From the NCBI GenBank assembly GCA_016209865.1, contig JACQVL010000269.1, positions 1 to 30,482 of the forward strand: a stretch of DNA of 30,482 bases, given 5' to 3'. Source of the DNA: Candidatus Latescibacterota bacterium. GTDB lineage: Bacteria > JAAXHH01 > JACQVL01. A program made the position numbers and the translations under genes. The notes under the pieces were generated by a model. The model saw only the letters and a program-made list of their open reading frames with translations, had not been told where the DNA came from and made no database searches. This document shows positions 1 to 8,420 of the stretch, piece after piece (the stretch's first letter is position 1; each line of letters starts with the position of its first letter).

Positions 1-43
1 CCCACGGCGGGGAGAGGGGAGACACCCGTACCCTGTGCGAACT

Positions 44-78
44 CCCCCTTTCTCGCCCCGTGTGGGAGAGAAAGGGGG
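44..78. repeat. REP-like palindromic hairpin
   Basis: Eleven bases at 44-54 (CCCCCTTTCTC) are perfectly complementary to 68-78 (GAGAAAGGGGG), with a 13-base loop. The element lies upstream of the first gene. There is no T-run, so it is not an ordinary intrinsic terminator. The C-rich arm and G-rich arm separated by a short loop resemble extragenic palindromic repeats found in many GC-rich genomes. I cannot count genomic copies from this window. Confidence 0.55.
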
Positions 79-120
79 CCGGAGGGATAGTGAGGGCCTA
101 CCAGACCAGGGAGACCCGCG

Positions 121-1083
121 ATGGAAGTGCTCGAAGGATTGCACCGGATAGAAACCCGTCTGGGGAACAGGAAGCTGTTCCAGCATCTCTTCGTCGGGGA
201 TCGGGTCATCGTCATCGACACCGGGGTTCGGGAGACGCCCGAGACCGACCTTTTCCCCTACTTAGAGACGATCGGGAAACGGCCGTCTGATATCGACCTG
301 GTCATCATCAGTCACGCCGACGCCGACCATTTCGGCGGGAACGAGACCATCCGGAAGGCCGCGCCGGCCGCCTGGCTTGCGGCCCATGCGTTCGACGTGC
401 CGTGGGTGTCGAACCCGGATCGCATCGTGGAGGAGAGGTACAACCAGTTCGCCAAGGCCCACGGGATCGCCTACTCGCCGGAGGTGCGCCAGATGCTCCG
501 GGACATGATGGGCGGCCCGGTGCCGATCGACCTCCAGTTGAAGGGCGGCGAGACGATCCTGCTGGACGAATACCGTCCGCTGCACATCCTGTTCCTGCCC
601 GGCCACACCCGTGGCCACATCGGGGTCTACGATCCCGTCCACAAGGCGGCGGTCCTGACCGACGCCATCCTGTGGCGCGGGCTGCAGGACGTGCAGGGCC
701 AGATCGTCATGCCGCCGACGTATTGCTACACGGAAACCTACCGGGCGACGATCCGGTTCGTCGAAAGCCTCGACATCCACTCGTTGTTCCTGTCGCACTA
801 CGCCGTGATCACCGGACGGGAGGATATCGGGGATTTCATCGCCGAGACCCAGCGGTTCGTCGACCGGACGGATGCGGCCATCCTCGATGTCCTAAGGCAA
901 TCCCACGGATGGAAGACCCTTGAAGAGATGATCGACGCGGTCGACCCACTGGTCGGGCCGTTTGGCGATGCACGTCTGGAACTGGCGTACCCCCTGCTCG
1001 GCCATCTGAACGAGTTCGTCCGGCAGGGCCGTCTCGAAGAGAGCGCCAGCGATGAACTGACCTGCTGGCGGTTCCGGGGATAA
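121..1083 (+). CDS. MBL-fold metallo-hydrolase
   Basis: A 320-residue metallo-beta-lactamase-fold hydrolase. The metal motif is HADADH at residues 65-70. The second position of the usual HxHxDH is Asp, a variant also seen in other branches of the superfamily such as ComEC-type domains. Further expected ligands are His162 in GHTRGH (161-166), Asp181 in LTDA and His226 in LSHY, so a dinuclear site looks complete. The C-terminal 80 residues are helical and probably form a small winged-helix-like or substrate-covering segment. The ATG at 121 is preceded by AGGGAGA. No signal peptide is visible, so it is probably cytoplasmic. It is 31 bases upstream of the HD-GYP regulator in the same direction and could share a transcript. 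The substrate is unknown; glyoxalase II-like thioester or lactone hydrolysis is possible. Confidence 0.88.
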   Translation: MEVLEGLHRIETRLGNRKLFQHLFVGDRVIVIDTGVRETPETDLFPYLETIGKRPSDIDLVIISHADADHFGGNETIRKAAPAAWLAAHAFDVPWVSNPDRIVEERYNQFAKAHGIAYSPEVRQMLRDMMGGPVPIDLQLKGGETILLDEYRPLHILFLPGHTRGHIGVYDPVHKAAVLTDAILWRGLQDVQGQIVMPPTYCYTETYRATIRFVESLDIHSLFLSHYAVITGREDIGDFIAETQRFVDRTDAAILDVLRQSHGWKTLEEMIDAVDPLVGPFGDARLELAYPLLGHLNEFVRQGRLEESASDELTCWRFRG

Positions 1084-1114
1084 GGCTTGGCTCATCCAGA
1101 AATGAGATCGTGTG

Positions 1115-2179
1115 ATGTCGTATAGAGTCCTCCTCGTCGACGACGATCTCAATGTGCGCGAGATCATCGGGGGACTGCTCGAGGTATTAGGCTACGAGTA
1201 CGTGACGGCTCCGGACGGGCAAGCTGGCCTCGACCATCTCCGGCAGGAGTCGTTCTCGGTGCTCGTGACCGACATCCACATGCCCCGGATGGACGGCCTG
1301 CAACTCGTCCAGCAGGCGCGACTCCTCGACCCGTTCCTGGGGATCATCGTCATCACTGGGCTCACCGACCTGAGCATGGCCGTGCAGGTGATGAAGGCCG
1401 GGGCGAATGAGTACCTGCTGAAGCCTGTGCAGTTCGACGCGCTCAGCGTCAGCCTCGAAAAATGTCTCGATCATCGGCGACTCCAGCTCGAAATCCAGTC
1501 GTACCAGACCGGCCTGGAAGAGAAGGTGGAACAACGCACCACCCAGCTCCGGAGCACCCTCCATGCCCTTCAGAGCGCGCACGACGCGGTGAAACAGGCA
1601 CACCTCGACCTCATCACCGTCCTGGCGAAAGCGGCAGAGATTAACGATGGGGATACCGGACATCACGTCCGTCGGGTCAGTGCGTATGTCGCCACGATCG
1701 CGGAACACCTCGGCAAGACGACGGACGAGATCGATCAATTAGCCCAGTTCGCCACGATCCACGACATCGGCAAGGTGACGATCCACCCCGACATCCTCCA
1801 GAAGCCCGGTAAACTCAGCTACGAAGAGTTCGACGTGATGAAACAGCACACCATCCGAGGCGCGGAGATCTTGAAGCAGGCCTCTTCGCTGGAGATGGCC
1901 GTCAACATCGCGCTCCATCATCACGAATGGTACGACGGCTCCGGCTATCCTCACGGCCTCTCCGGCGACACTATCCCGTTCGAGGCGCGCCTGACCAGCA
2001 TCGCCGACGTGTTCGACGCCCTCACGATGCGCCGGTGCTACAAAGAGGCGTGGACGATCGACCAGGCCATACATACGATCCGCGCGGAACGAGGTCGCCA
2101 GTTCGACCCGACCCTTGTCGATGCGTTCCTGCAGGTCTATGATAAGATTGTCACCATTCGACAGGCGCTTCCGGAATAA
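1115..2179 (+). CDS. Response regulator with HD-GYP output domain
   Basis: A two-domain signalling protein of about 354 residues. Residues 1-120 form a receiver domain, with an acidic cluster at 9-11, phospho-acceptor Asp53, Thr81 and Lys103 (LLKP). Residues 125-165 look like a coiled-coil linker. Residues 165-350 form an HD-GYP domain with HDIGK, HHE followed by DGSGYP, and ADVFDAL, all intact. The family hydrolyses cyclic di-GMP, so phosphorylation probably controls c-di-GMP breakdown. No cognate kinase is adjacent. The start could be GTG at 1112 or ATG at 1115; ATG gives the usual short N-terminus before the first strand. There is no DNA-binding domain. It shares a direction with the upstream MBL gene and the downstream oxidoreductase cluster, but a repeat and hairpin region separates it from the latter. 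Confidence 0.93.
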   Translation: MSYRVLLVDDDLNVREIIGGLLEVLGYEYVTAPDGQAGLDHLRQESFSVLVTDIHMPRMDGLQLVQQARLLDPFLGIIVITGLTDLSMAVQVMKAGANEYLLKPVQFDALSVSLEKCLDHRRLQLEIQSYQTGLEEKVEQRTTQLRSTLHALQSAHDAVKQAHLDLITVLAKAAEINDGDTGHHVRRVSAYVATIAEHLGKTTDEIDQLAQFATIHDIGKVTIHPDILQKPGKLSYEEFDVMKQHTIRGAEILKQASSLEMAVNIALHHHEWYDGSGYPHGLSGDTIPFEARLTSIADVFDALTMRRCYKEAWTIDQAIHTIRAERGRQFDPTLVDAFLQVYDKIVTIRQALPE

Positions 2180-2186
2180 AAGAATA

Positions 2187-2231
2187 GTGACGAGTGACAA
2201 GTGACGAGCAAAAGATTTGTCACTGATTTTT
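2187..2231 (+). repeat. 7-bp tandem repeat (x3) with weak terminator-like hairpin
   Basis: Three head-to-tail copies of GTGACRA lie at 2187-2207 (GTGACGA, GTGACAA, GTGACGA). An inverted copy, TTGTCAC at 2217-2223, can pair with the middle repeat. Five T residues follow at 2227-2231. This could be a weak intrinsic terminator after the HD-GYP gene or a binding site ahead of the Gfo/Idh cluster. The stem is only 6-7 bp, so termination is uncertain. Confidence 0.4.
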
Positions 2232-2254
2232 CACGACCACCGAAAGGGAGACTT

Positions 2255-3283
2255 ATGCCCAGTCGAACGAAAACATCAACGACAAAACCTGTCATCCGTT
2301 GTGGGATCATCGGCTATGGCGGCGCGTTCAACATGGGGAAAGCCCATGCCGGATGGATCAAGGAGACCGATGGCCTGGAACTGGCCGCGGTCTGCGATAT
2401 CGACCCGACGCGCACTGATGCCGCCCGGCAGGACTTTCCGGGGATCGCGACGTACAACCGGGTGGACGACCTGCTCGCCCGGTCGGCTGTCGACCTCTGC
2501 ACGATCGTGCTGCCGCACAACCTGCACGCGCCCGTGGCCATCCAGTGCCTCAACGCAGGACGGCACGCGATCGTCGAAAAACCGATGTGCATCAGCGTCA
2601 AAGAAGCGACGGCCATGATCGAGACGGCGAAGAAGGCGAAACGCATGCTCTCCGTCTTCCATAACCGGCGCTTTGACGGGGATTTCATGGCGATCAAAGA
2701 GGTCATCGACAAGGGACTGATCGGGCAGGTGTTCCATGTCGAGGCGGGCGGGGGTGGGTACGGCCATCCGGGCCGCTGGTGGCGAGCGGAAAAGAAAATC
2801 TCCGGCGGGGCATTCTACGACTGGGGTGCGCACATCGTCGACTGGATGCTCCATTTCCTGCCCGGCCGGATCGTCGGGATCAACGGGTATTTCCAGAAAC
2901 TCAAATGGTTCGACGCGACGAACGAGGACCACGTCCAGGCCGTCTTCCGGTTCGACACCGGCGCGGTCGGGGAAGTGCAACTGTCCCACCTCGCTCGCGT
3001 CGGCCGGGCGCGGTGGCGCATCCTGGGGACGGAAGGCGGGATTCTCGACACGGGCGGGGAGAGCTTCAAGGTGGTCACCGACATCCACGGCATCGCGACC
3101 GAGATGACCGTCCGGTACAAGAAGGGCGACTGGCCCGCCTATTACAAGAACATCGTCGGACATCTGCTCCGCGGGGAGCCGCTCGCGGTGACGCCGGAGT
3201 CGGCCCGGCGGGTGATCGCAGTCATGGAGACGGCGGAAAAATCGCACAAGAGCGGGAAGACAGAGAAAGTGCCGTACGAATGA
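2255..3283 (+). CDS. Gfo/Idh/MocA family oxidoreductase (first of three)
   Basis: An NAD(P)-dependent oxidoreductase of 342 residues. The Rossmann fingerprint GIIGYGGAFNMGKAH is at residues 17-31, and the catalytic Lys lies in VEKPM at 107-111. The C-terminal domain carries GGAFYDWGAHIVDW (184-197), whose His193 is the usual catalytic position of the family. The ATG at 2255 is chosen because AAAGGGAG lies just upstream; an in-frame start at 2201 would sit in the repeat region and has no ribosome site. Members oxidise or reduce hydroxyls of sugars, inositols or sugar acids. Here it begins a five-gene run with two isomerase-like barrels, which suggests ketose or inositol-type chemistry. The substrate cannot be read from sequence. 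Confidence 0.92.
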   Translation: MPSRTKTSTTKPVIRCGIIGYGGAFNMGKAHAGWIKETDGLELAAVCDIDPTRTDAARQDFPGIATYNRVDDLLARSAVDLCTIVLPHNLHAPVAIQCLNAGRHAIVEKPMCISVKEATAMIETAKKAKRMLSVFHNRRFDGDFMAIKEVIDKGLIGQVFHVEAGGGGYGHPGRWWRAEKKISGGAFYDWGAHIVDWMLHFLPGRIVGINGYFQKLKWFDATNEDHVQAVFRFDTGAVGEVQLSHLARVGRARWRILGTEGGILDTGGESFKVVTDIHGIATEMTVRYKKGDWPAYYKNIVGHLLRGEPLAVTPESARRVIAVMETAEKSHKSGKTEKVPYE

Positions 3284-3305
3284 TGCGACGACAGGGGAGC
3301 ACGCC

Positions 3306-4214
3306 ATGCGGGTAGGGACCTGTATCCCGGTCGATGAGACGGTGTCTGTCAACGGCCAGTTTCACCTCGAAAAAGCGCTGTCCGTCATGTTCCAGATGGG
3401 CATCCGGGGATGTCTGACCAACTTTGGTCCGGACGAATCTCGCTGGGATACCTCGGCGCGTGAGCTGGCAACCGCGTTGAAGAATACCGGGATGACCCTG
3501 ATGGAGTATAATGCGCCGCTGTGGCTGCAGCCGCGAGAGCGTTCTGGCTGTCAACCGCTCGCCCACAAGTTTGCCCGGCTCCTGGAGATCGCAGAAAGCA
3601 TCGGGTGTCTGAACGTGGTGGCATGCACTGGCGGGTTCGGGAAAGGCCTCGGTCCTCATCCCCGGAACCGGAGTCAGGAGTCCTGGGATCTGCTGCGGGA
3701 GACCTGCCTCTTGCTCGCGGGAGAGGCAGAGCATCAGGGATTACGCGCGCGCGTCCTGATCGAACTGGTCTACACCAGTGTCATCTGGTCGCCGCAGACG
3801 CTCGCCCGGTTCGTGACTGACATCAACAGTCCGAACGTGCAAGGTCACATGGATATCGCCAATTGTTTGACGTTTGACAATATCTATGATCATGCCGCGT
3901 TCATCCGGGAGTCGTTTGTGGTGTTAGGGGGACGCATCCAGAGCTCGCACGTCAAAGATGTCGCGCCGATCGAGTCGTATTTTCCGGGATTGGCGGAGTG
4001 TCTGGTTGGGGAGGGGGTGTTGGATTTCCGCGCGTATCTCGGCTGTCTGGCTCAGATGCCCCCGGAGTTCCCCGTCCTGATCGAGCACATGCGGGCGTCG
4101 CACGAGATCGAGCGCTCCTACCGGCGGGTTGCGGCCATCGCCGAGGAGATGGGCATTCGTGTGTGGAGCGATGAGACGCACCCACAGACACGCGAAACAG
4201 GCACAGCCGGATGA
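3306..4214 (+). CDS. Sugar phosphate isomerase/epimerase-like TIM barrel
   Basis: A 302-residue xylose-isomerase-like (AP-endonuclease family 2) TIM barrel. Likely divalent-metal ligands follow the family pattern: Glu153 in LIELVY, Asp183 in HMDIAN, His215 in SHVKD and Glu260 in LIEHM. It starts 22 bases after the first Gfo/Idh gene, with GGGGAG upstream of the ATG at 3306. Its 3' end slightly overlaps an alternative start of the next gene, so translation may be coupled. The family includes isomerases, epimerases and dehydratases such as IolE. Pairing with Gfo/Idh enzymes is typical of inositol and 3-keto-sugar pathways. The exact reaction is unknown. Confidence 0.88.
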   Translation: MRVGTCIPVDETVSVNGQFHLEKALSVMFQMGIRGCLTNFGPDESRWDTSARELATALKNTGMTLMEYNAPLWLQPRERSGCQPLAHKFARLLEIAESIGCLNVVACTGGFGKGLGPHPRNRSQESWDLLRETCLLLAGEAEHQGLRARVLIELVYTSVIWSPQTLARFVTDINSPNVQGHMDIANCLTFDNIYDHAAFIRESFVVLGGRIQSSHVKDVAPIESYFPGLAECLVGEGVLDFRAYLGCLAQMPPEFPVLIEHMRASHEIERSYRRVAAIAEEMGIRVWSDETHPQTRETGTAG

Positions 4215-4225
4215 AGGAGCCTCCC

Positions 4226-5290
4226 ATGCCTCCGATCCGTCTCGGTGGGATTGGCTGCGGGGGGATGGCCGCCGGGGTGCATTTCCCGGCGATCCAGCGA
4301 ATCCCTGAATTGCAGTTAGTCGCTCTGTGTGACCTCGATGAGGCTCGTCTGGCCGAGACGGCTGATCGGTTCCGGGTGTCTCACACGTTCGTCCGGTTCG
4401 AGGAGATGCTCGACAGCGGCCTGATCGACGCGGTCAGTATCATCGGCCCGCCATCCTTGCACGTGATCGCCGGCCGGGCGTGTCTGCTCCGTCAGATTCC
4501 GTTTATGACGGAAAAACCGCTGGCCCTGACAGTGGCCGAGGCGACGAGTCTGGCCGACCTGGCCGATCAACACGGGGATTGTGGGCAGGTCGGGTTCACC
4601 AACCGGTTTGCTCCGGCCCAACGCCTCGCCTGGAGAATCTCCCGCCTCCCCGAATTCGGCCCGCTCTGCTTCGTGGCGACCACCCATCTCACCCACTGTC
4701 GTATGAGTCCGTTCTGGGACATCGAGAACGGGGTTGAGGCGTTTATCCATCTCCACGGCGTCCATGCGATCGACCTGTGGCGATTCTTCGGAGGGGATCC
4801 GGTCGAGGTCTCGGCTTCGGTCGCGGGTCTGCGGCCGTTAGGCCCGCCCCACCATGCCTACGGCTCCATCTTAGTGTCCGTGCGCACCAGCGATGGTCCG
4901 CACGGCACGATTCAGATGAAAGCGAGCGCCTCTCATAACGGCGATATCAATGCCGATGTGATGGGGGAGCGGGGGCGCGTGCGTGTGGAGAACGACCAGT
5001 GCCTGACGTATGAACGCGGGCTGGAGTGGGTGCGACAGGTGATGGGGGATGACGTCCTGGCGGATACGTTCCTGACCGACCAGCCGGCCGGTCAATTTCT
5101 GGGGACCGGCAACATCATGCATAGCTATTGGGACTTTTTCCGGTATGAGTGGATGGCGTTCGCACGGACGCTGTTAGCCGGAGCCTCATTCTCCCCCTCG
5201 ATTCGCGATGGCGCGAAGACGGTCTGCCTCACCGACGCGATCTGCGCCAGCCTGCGGGCTGGAGGCGCTCCCACGCCGGTGAGCTTTTGA
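4226..5290 (+). CDS. Gfo/Idh/MocA family oxidoreductase (second)
   Basis: A 354-residue oxidoreductase with the N-terminal dinucleotide fold GGIGCGGMAAG at residues 7-17, the catalytic TEKPL at 95-99, and GVHAIDLWRFFGG (178-190) carrying the conserved His180 and Asp183. The preferred start is ATG 4226, because AAGGAG sits eight bases upstream. The earlier ATG at 4211 includes that ribosome site within its own codons. The gene follows the isomerase-like gene closely and precedes a second one with a 22-base gap. It is not a recent duplicate of the other two Gfo/Idh genes: the signature motifs and flanking segments differ clearly. It probably acts on a sugar or sugar acid in the same pathway. 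Confidence 0.9.
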   Translation: MPPIRLGGIGCGGMAAGVHFPAIQRIPELQLVALCDLDEARLAETADRFRVSHTFVRFEEMLDSGLIDAVSIIGPPSLHVIAGRACLLRQIPFMTEKPLALTVAEATSLADLADQHGDCGQVGFTNRFAPAQRLAWRISRLPEFGPLCFVATTHLTHCRMSPFWDIENGVEAFIHLHGVHAIDLWRFFGGDPVEVSASVAGLRPLGPPHHAYGSILVSVRTSDGPHGTIQMKASASHNGDINADVMGERGRVRVENDQCLTYERGLEWVRQVMGDDVLADTFLTDQPAGQFLGTGNIMHSYWDFFRYEWMAFARTLLAGASFSPSIRDGAKTVCLTDAICASLRAGGAPTPVSF

Positions 5291-5312
5291 TCTCATCATG
5301 AAGGAGGACGCC

Positions 5313-6362
5313 ATGCCCACGATGAAAGGTCCAGCGATTTTCCTCGCCCAGTTCATGCGGGACCGGGAACCCTACAACACCATCGACAACATCGGACGAT
5401 GGGTGGCGGGGTTAGGCTACAAGGGGGTGCAGCTCCCGGCCTGGGACTCGCGCGTCATCGACCTCGACACCGCCGCCGCCTCCAAGACGTACTGTGATGA
5501 GTATAAGGGGAAGCTGCATGAGCTCGGCCTCGACATCACGGAGTTAGCGGGCTACTTAGCGGGACAGGTGCTGGCCGTGCACCCGGCGTACGAACTGATG
5601 TTCGAAGCGTTTCATCCGGCGGGTCTGCGGGGGGAGGCCCGGACCGAGTGGGCGGCCGGTGAGCTGAAGAAATGCGTGCATGCCTCGGTCAACCTGGGCA
5701 CGACGGTCATCCCCGTCCTGTCGGGCGGATTTGCCTGGCATCTGGTCTACCCGTGGCCGCAGCGTCCGGCCGGGATTATCGAAGAAGCGTTCACGGAGCT
5801 TGCCAGACGGTGGCGGCCCCTTCTCGACCTGGCGGCTGACCACGGGCAGGTGTTCGCGTACGAGCTCCACCCGGGGTCGGACGTGTACGACGGAGCGACC
5901 TACGAGATGTTTCTTGGATATACCGATAACCATCCCGCCGCCTGCCTGAACTACGACCCGAGCCATTTCCTGCTCCAACAGCTCGATTACCTCGACTTCA
6001 TCACGCTGTATGGCGAGCGCATCAAGGGATTCCACGTCAAAGACGCCGAGTTCCGTCCGAGCGGCCGCGTGGGCGTGTACGGCGGCTATCAGCCGTGGAC
6101 CGGACGTGCCAGTCGATTCCGCTCGCCCGGGGACGGCCAGGTGGATTTTACGCGGGTGTTCACCCTGCTCACCGAGGCGGGCTATGCCGGCTGGGCGGTG
6201 CTGGAGTGGGAATGCTGCATCAAGAGTCCCGAGCAGGGCGCGGCCGAAGGCGCGCCGTTCATCGCCCGGCACCTGATCGAGACGACGGCGGTGGCGTTCG
6301 ATGATTTCGCGGGCGGCCAGCCCACCGAGGTCGCCCGGAATCGACAGATCCTCGGCTTGTAG
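5313..6362 (+). CDS. Sugar phosphate isomerase/epimerase-like TIM barrel (second)
   Basis: A 349-residue TIM-barrel protein of the xylose isomerase-like superfamily. Probable metal and substrate residues are Glu184 in YELHPG, Asp215 and His218 in NYDPSH, His241 in FHVKD and Glu298/Glu300 in LEWE. The stretch HVKDAEF followed by a Gly/Tyr-rich loop and PGDGQVDF resembles IolE/IolH-like relatives. ATG 5313 has AAGGAGG upstream; the ATG at 5298 lies before that site and is unlikely to be used. It is longer than the 302-residue barrel upstream, with a C-terminal extension after residue 305. Its position between two Gfo/Idh genes supports a joint oxidation and isomerisation route. Confidence 0.89.
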   Translation: MPTMKGPAIFLAQFMRDREPYNTIDNIGRWVAGLGYKGVQLPAWDSRVIDLDTAAASKTYCDEYKGKLHELGLDITELAGYLAGQVLAVHPAYELMFEAFHPAGLRGEARTEWAAGELKKCVHASVNLGTTVIPVLSGGFAWHLVYPWPQRPAGIIEEAFTELARRWRPLLDLAADHGQVFAYELHPGSDVYDGATYEMFLGYTDNHPAACLNYDPSHFLLQQLDYLDFITLYGERIKGFHVKDAEFRPSGRVGVYGGYQPWTGRASRFRSPGDGQVDFTRVFTLLTEAGYAGWAVLEWECCIKSPEQGAAEGAPFIARHLIETTAVAFDDFAGGQPTEVARNRQILGL

Positions 6363-6382
6363 GAGCGCGATTCATCGCGCTC
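6363..6382. repeat. Perfect 8-bp hairpin directly after a stop codon
   Basis: GAGCGCGA (6363-6370), loop TTCA, then TCGCGCTC (6375-6382) form a perfect GC-rich stem beginning at the base after the TAG of the second isomerase-like gene. No T-run follows. The form resembles dispersed REP-like sequences that sit between co-directional genes. It may stabilise the upstream mRNA 3' end or lower expression of the next gene. It differs in sequence from the hairpin at 44-78. Confidence 0.55.
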
Positions 6383-6425
6383 TGGGCGTAACACGCTGCA
6401 CCCTTACGCACAAGGAGACTCGATC

Positions 6426-7592
6426 ATGCAATCATGGACACGCAAACTGCGCATGGGGATGGTAGGCGGAGGCCAGGGGGCGTTTATCGGGGCAGTCCAT
6501 CGGATAGCCGCCACCCTGGATCAGCAGGTCGAACTGGTCGCCGGCTGCTTCTCGCGCGATCCCGACAACACCCGGATCACCGGGGCCCAACTCTACCTTG
6601 ACCCCGCGCGCTGTTACGCGACCTATGAGACGATGGCGGCGGCTGAAGCCCGGCTGCCAGAGGACAGGCGGATCGACTTTGTGACGATCGTGACGCCCAA
6701 CGTCTCGCACTTTTCCATCGCCAAGACATTCCTGGAAGCGGGTTTCCACGTAGTCTGCGATAAGCCCATGACGTACTCCCTCGACGAGGCTGAGCGACTG
6801 ATGGGACTCGTCGAGAAGACGGGACGCGTCTTTGCCCTCACCCACAACTATACCGGCCATCCGCTCATCCGGCACGCGCGCCATCTGTTCCGTTCGGGCG
6901 AGATGGGAGTAGTCCGGAAAGTGCTCGTCGAATATGTCCAAGACTTCCTGATGGTCCCGCACGAGAAGCTCGGCCAGAAGCAGGCGGCCTGGCGGGTGGA
7001 CCCCGCTCAGTCGGGGATCGGCGGCACGTTAGGCGACGTGGGCACGCACTGCGTGAACCTGCTGGAGTATGTCACCGGGGATCCGATCACGGCGCTATGT
7101 GCGGACAAGAGCACGTTCCTCCCCGACCGGACGCTGGATGAAGACGTGAACGCGCTCCTTCGCTTCAAGGGCGGCGGGAAGGGGGTGCTGAGCATCAGCC
7201 AGGTGGCGACGGGCGAGGAGAACGGACTCACCCTCCGCGTCTACGCCGATAAAGGGGCGATAAAATGGGCTCAGGAAAACCCCAACTACCTCGAACTCTA
7301 CCGGTACGGCGAGCCTCGGCGGGTGCTGACACGCGCGCAGGGCTACCTCTCTCAACCGGCGGCCGCAGCCACCCGGATTCCTCCGGGCCATCCGGAAGGC
7401 TACCTGGAGGCGTTCGCCACGATTTACGTGGGCGTGATCGAGGCGATCAGGCGGTCTCTCGACGGTCATCCGATGCGACCTGAGGACTACGAATTCCCGA
7501 CGGTGTACGACGGCCTGCGCGGGATGCAGTTCATCTCGAAGGCGGTTGAATCCTGTCACCAGGCCTCAACGTGGGTGGCCATGCCCTCTTAG
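6426..7592 (+). CDS. Gfo/Idh/MocA family oxidoreductase (third)
   Basis: A 388-residue oxidoreductase. The Rossmann motif GMVGGGQGAFIGAVHR is at 11-26, the catalytic Lys lies in CDKPM (111-115), and TLGDVGTHCVNLLEY (201-215) carries Asp204 and His208. AAGGAG upstream of ATG 6426 supports the start. It is the longest of the three because of an insertion of polar residues around 45-82 between the second and third strands; this subgroup is common among sugar 3-dehydrogenase-like proteins. Its TAG stop (7590-7592) overlaps the TAA stop (7591-7589) of the opposing PhyH gene, so there is no room for a terminator between the two transcription units. Confidence 0.91.
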   Translation: MQSWTRKLRMGMVGGGQGAFIGAVHRIAATLDQQVELVAGCFSRDPDNTRITGAQLYLDPARCYATYETMAAAEARLPEDRRIDFVTIVTPNVSHFSIAKTFLEAGFHVVCDKPMTYSLDEAERLMGLVEKTGRVFALTHNYTGHPLIRHARHLFRSGEMGVVRKVLVEYVQDFLMVPHEKLGQKQAAWRVDPAQSGIGGTLGDVGTHCVNLLEYVTGDPITALCADKSTFLPDRTLDEDVNALLRFKGGGKGVLSISQVATGEENGLTLRVYADKGAIKWAQENPNYLELYRYGEPRRVLTRAQGYLSQPAAAATRIPPGHPEGYLEAFATIYVGVIEAIRRSLDGHPMRPEDYEFPTVYDGLRGMQFISKAVESCHQASTWVAMPS

Positions 7593-8398
7593 GGGGGATG
7601 CTGCCTCAAGACCCGCAGCAACCGCTCGTCCGCCCCGTCGACGATATGATCGGGCAGCGGACGGGCGTAGAACGGATGGCCGAACCGCACGGTTGCCCAG
7701 CGCTTCGCGTACTGGCATTGGAGCAGGTAGCGTGGGCGGTCGGACAGGTTGGGCGCGCCCCGGTGCCAGGTCTGATGGTCCAAAAGATAGATGTCCCCGG
7801 CCTTGCAGAGAATCGACTCTGGCCCGCGCCCCTCGAACGACGGGCTGGCCGGGTCGTTGGGGGGACGGCCTGAGTAGTGGCTCCCCCGGACGACCTGGGT
7901 GGGCCCATGCTCCACCGTGTCGATGTCCGTCAAGGCCACCTGGGCGGTCAGCCAGAACACGGGCAGCCGGATGCGCGGGTCATGGCGCGGGATGTCGTCG
8001 GGCAGCGGAAACTCTACCATGTCGTCCACGTGCCAGACGGTGATCCCTTCGCCCGTGCGACTCCGGATCACGTTCTGCCCACAGAGTCGGGGTTCCGGGC
8101 CGAGGATGGCCTCCACCAGGCTGAGCATCGGCTCCCGCACCAGGATATCGCCGAAGAGCGGATCGAGCGCATGGGTATACCAGAGGACCTGCGTATTGAC
8201 CGCGGTGCGTAGAAACTGCGTGCCATTCAGGCTGGGATCGGCCATCAGTTCCTCGGTCCTGGCGCGGAGGGCTTCGACCTCCACGCCGGTCAGCACGCCG
8301 GGGACGAGCGCAAACCCATCCCGGTAAAACGGCTCCAGGATCGCGTGGGTGCGGGCCTCATCGAACGGCTCCCCTGACAGAATCACAGTTCGTCCCAT
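7589..8398 (-). CDS. Phytanoyl-CoA dioxygenase (PhyH) family protein
   Basis: A 269-residue Fe(II)/2-oxoglutarate dioxygenase-like protein. The HxD half of the iron facial triad is visible in WHVDD (about His123 and Asp125), and the distal His in TWHRG (about 212). Arg residues in DRPRYLL, ten residues later, fit the 2-oxoglutarate salt bridge. The start may be GTG at 8401 or ATG at 8398; GAGGAGA upstream fits the ATG. This is the last gene of the minus-strand operon, 22 bases after the cupin. The family hydroxylates very different substrates, so the substrate is not predictable. It is one of three distinct PhyH paralogues in this operon. Confidence 0.9.
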   Translation of the reverse strand: MGRTVILSGEPFDEARTHAILEPFYRDGFALVPGVLTGVEVEALRARTEELMADPSLNGTQFLRTAVNTQVLWYTHALDPLFGDILVREPMLSLVEAILGPEPRLCGQNVIRSRTGEGITVWHVDDMVEFPLPDDIPRHDPRIRLPVFWLTAQVALTDIDTVEHGPTQVVRGSHYSGRPPNDPASPSFEGRGPESILCKAGDIYLLDHQTWHRGAPNLSDRPRYLLQCQYAKRWATVRFGHPFYARPLPDHIVDGADERLLRVLRQHPP

Positions 8399-8420
8399 CA
8401 CCGTCTCTCCTCAGATTCTC

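Noticed and set aside
262-798. Long minus-strand frame opposite the MBL gene
   Set aside because: It mirrors codon structure of the real gene, has no family motif and no ribosome site. The same reasoning removes the long antisense frames at 2276-3352, 5556-6272 and 21367-22659.
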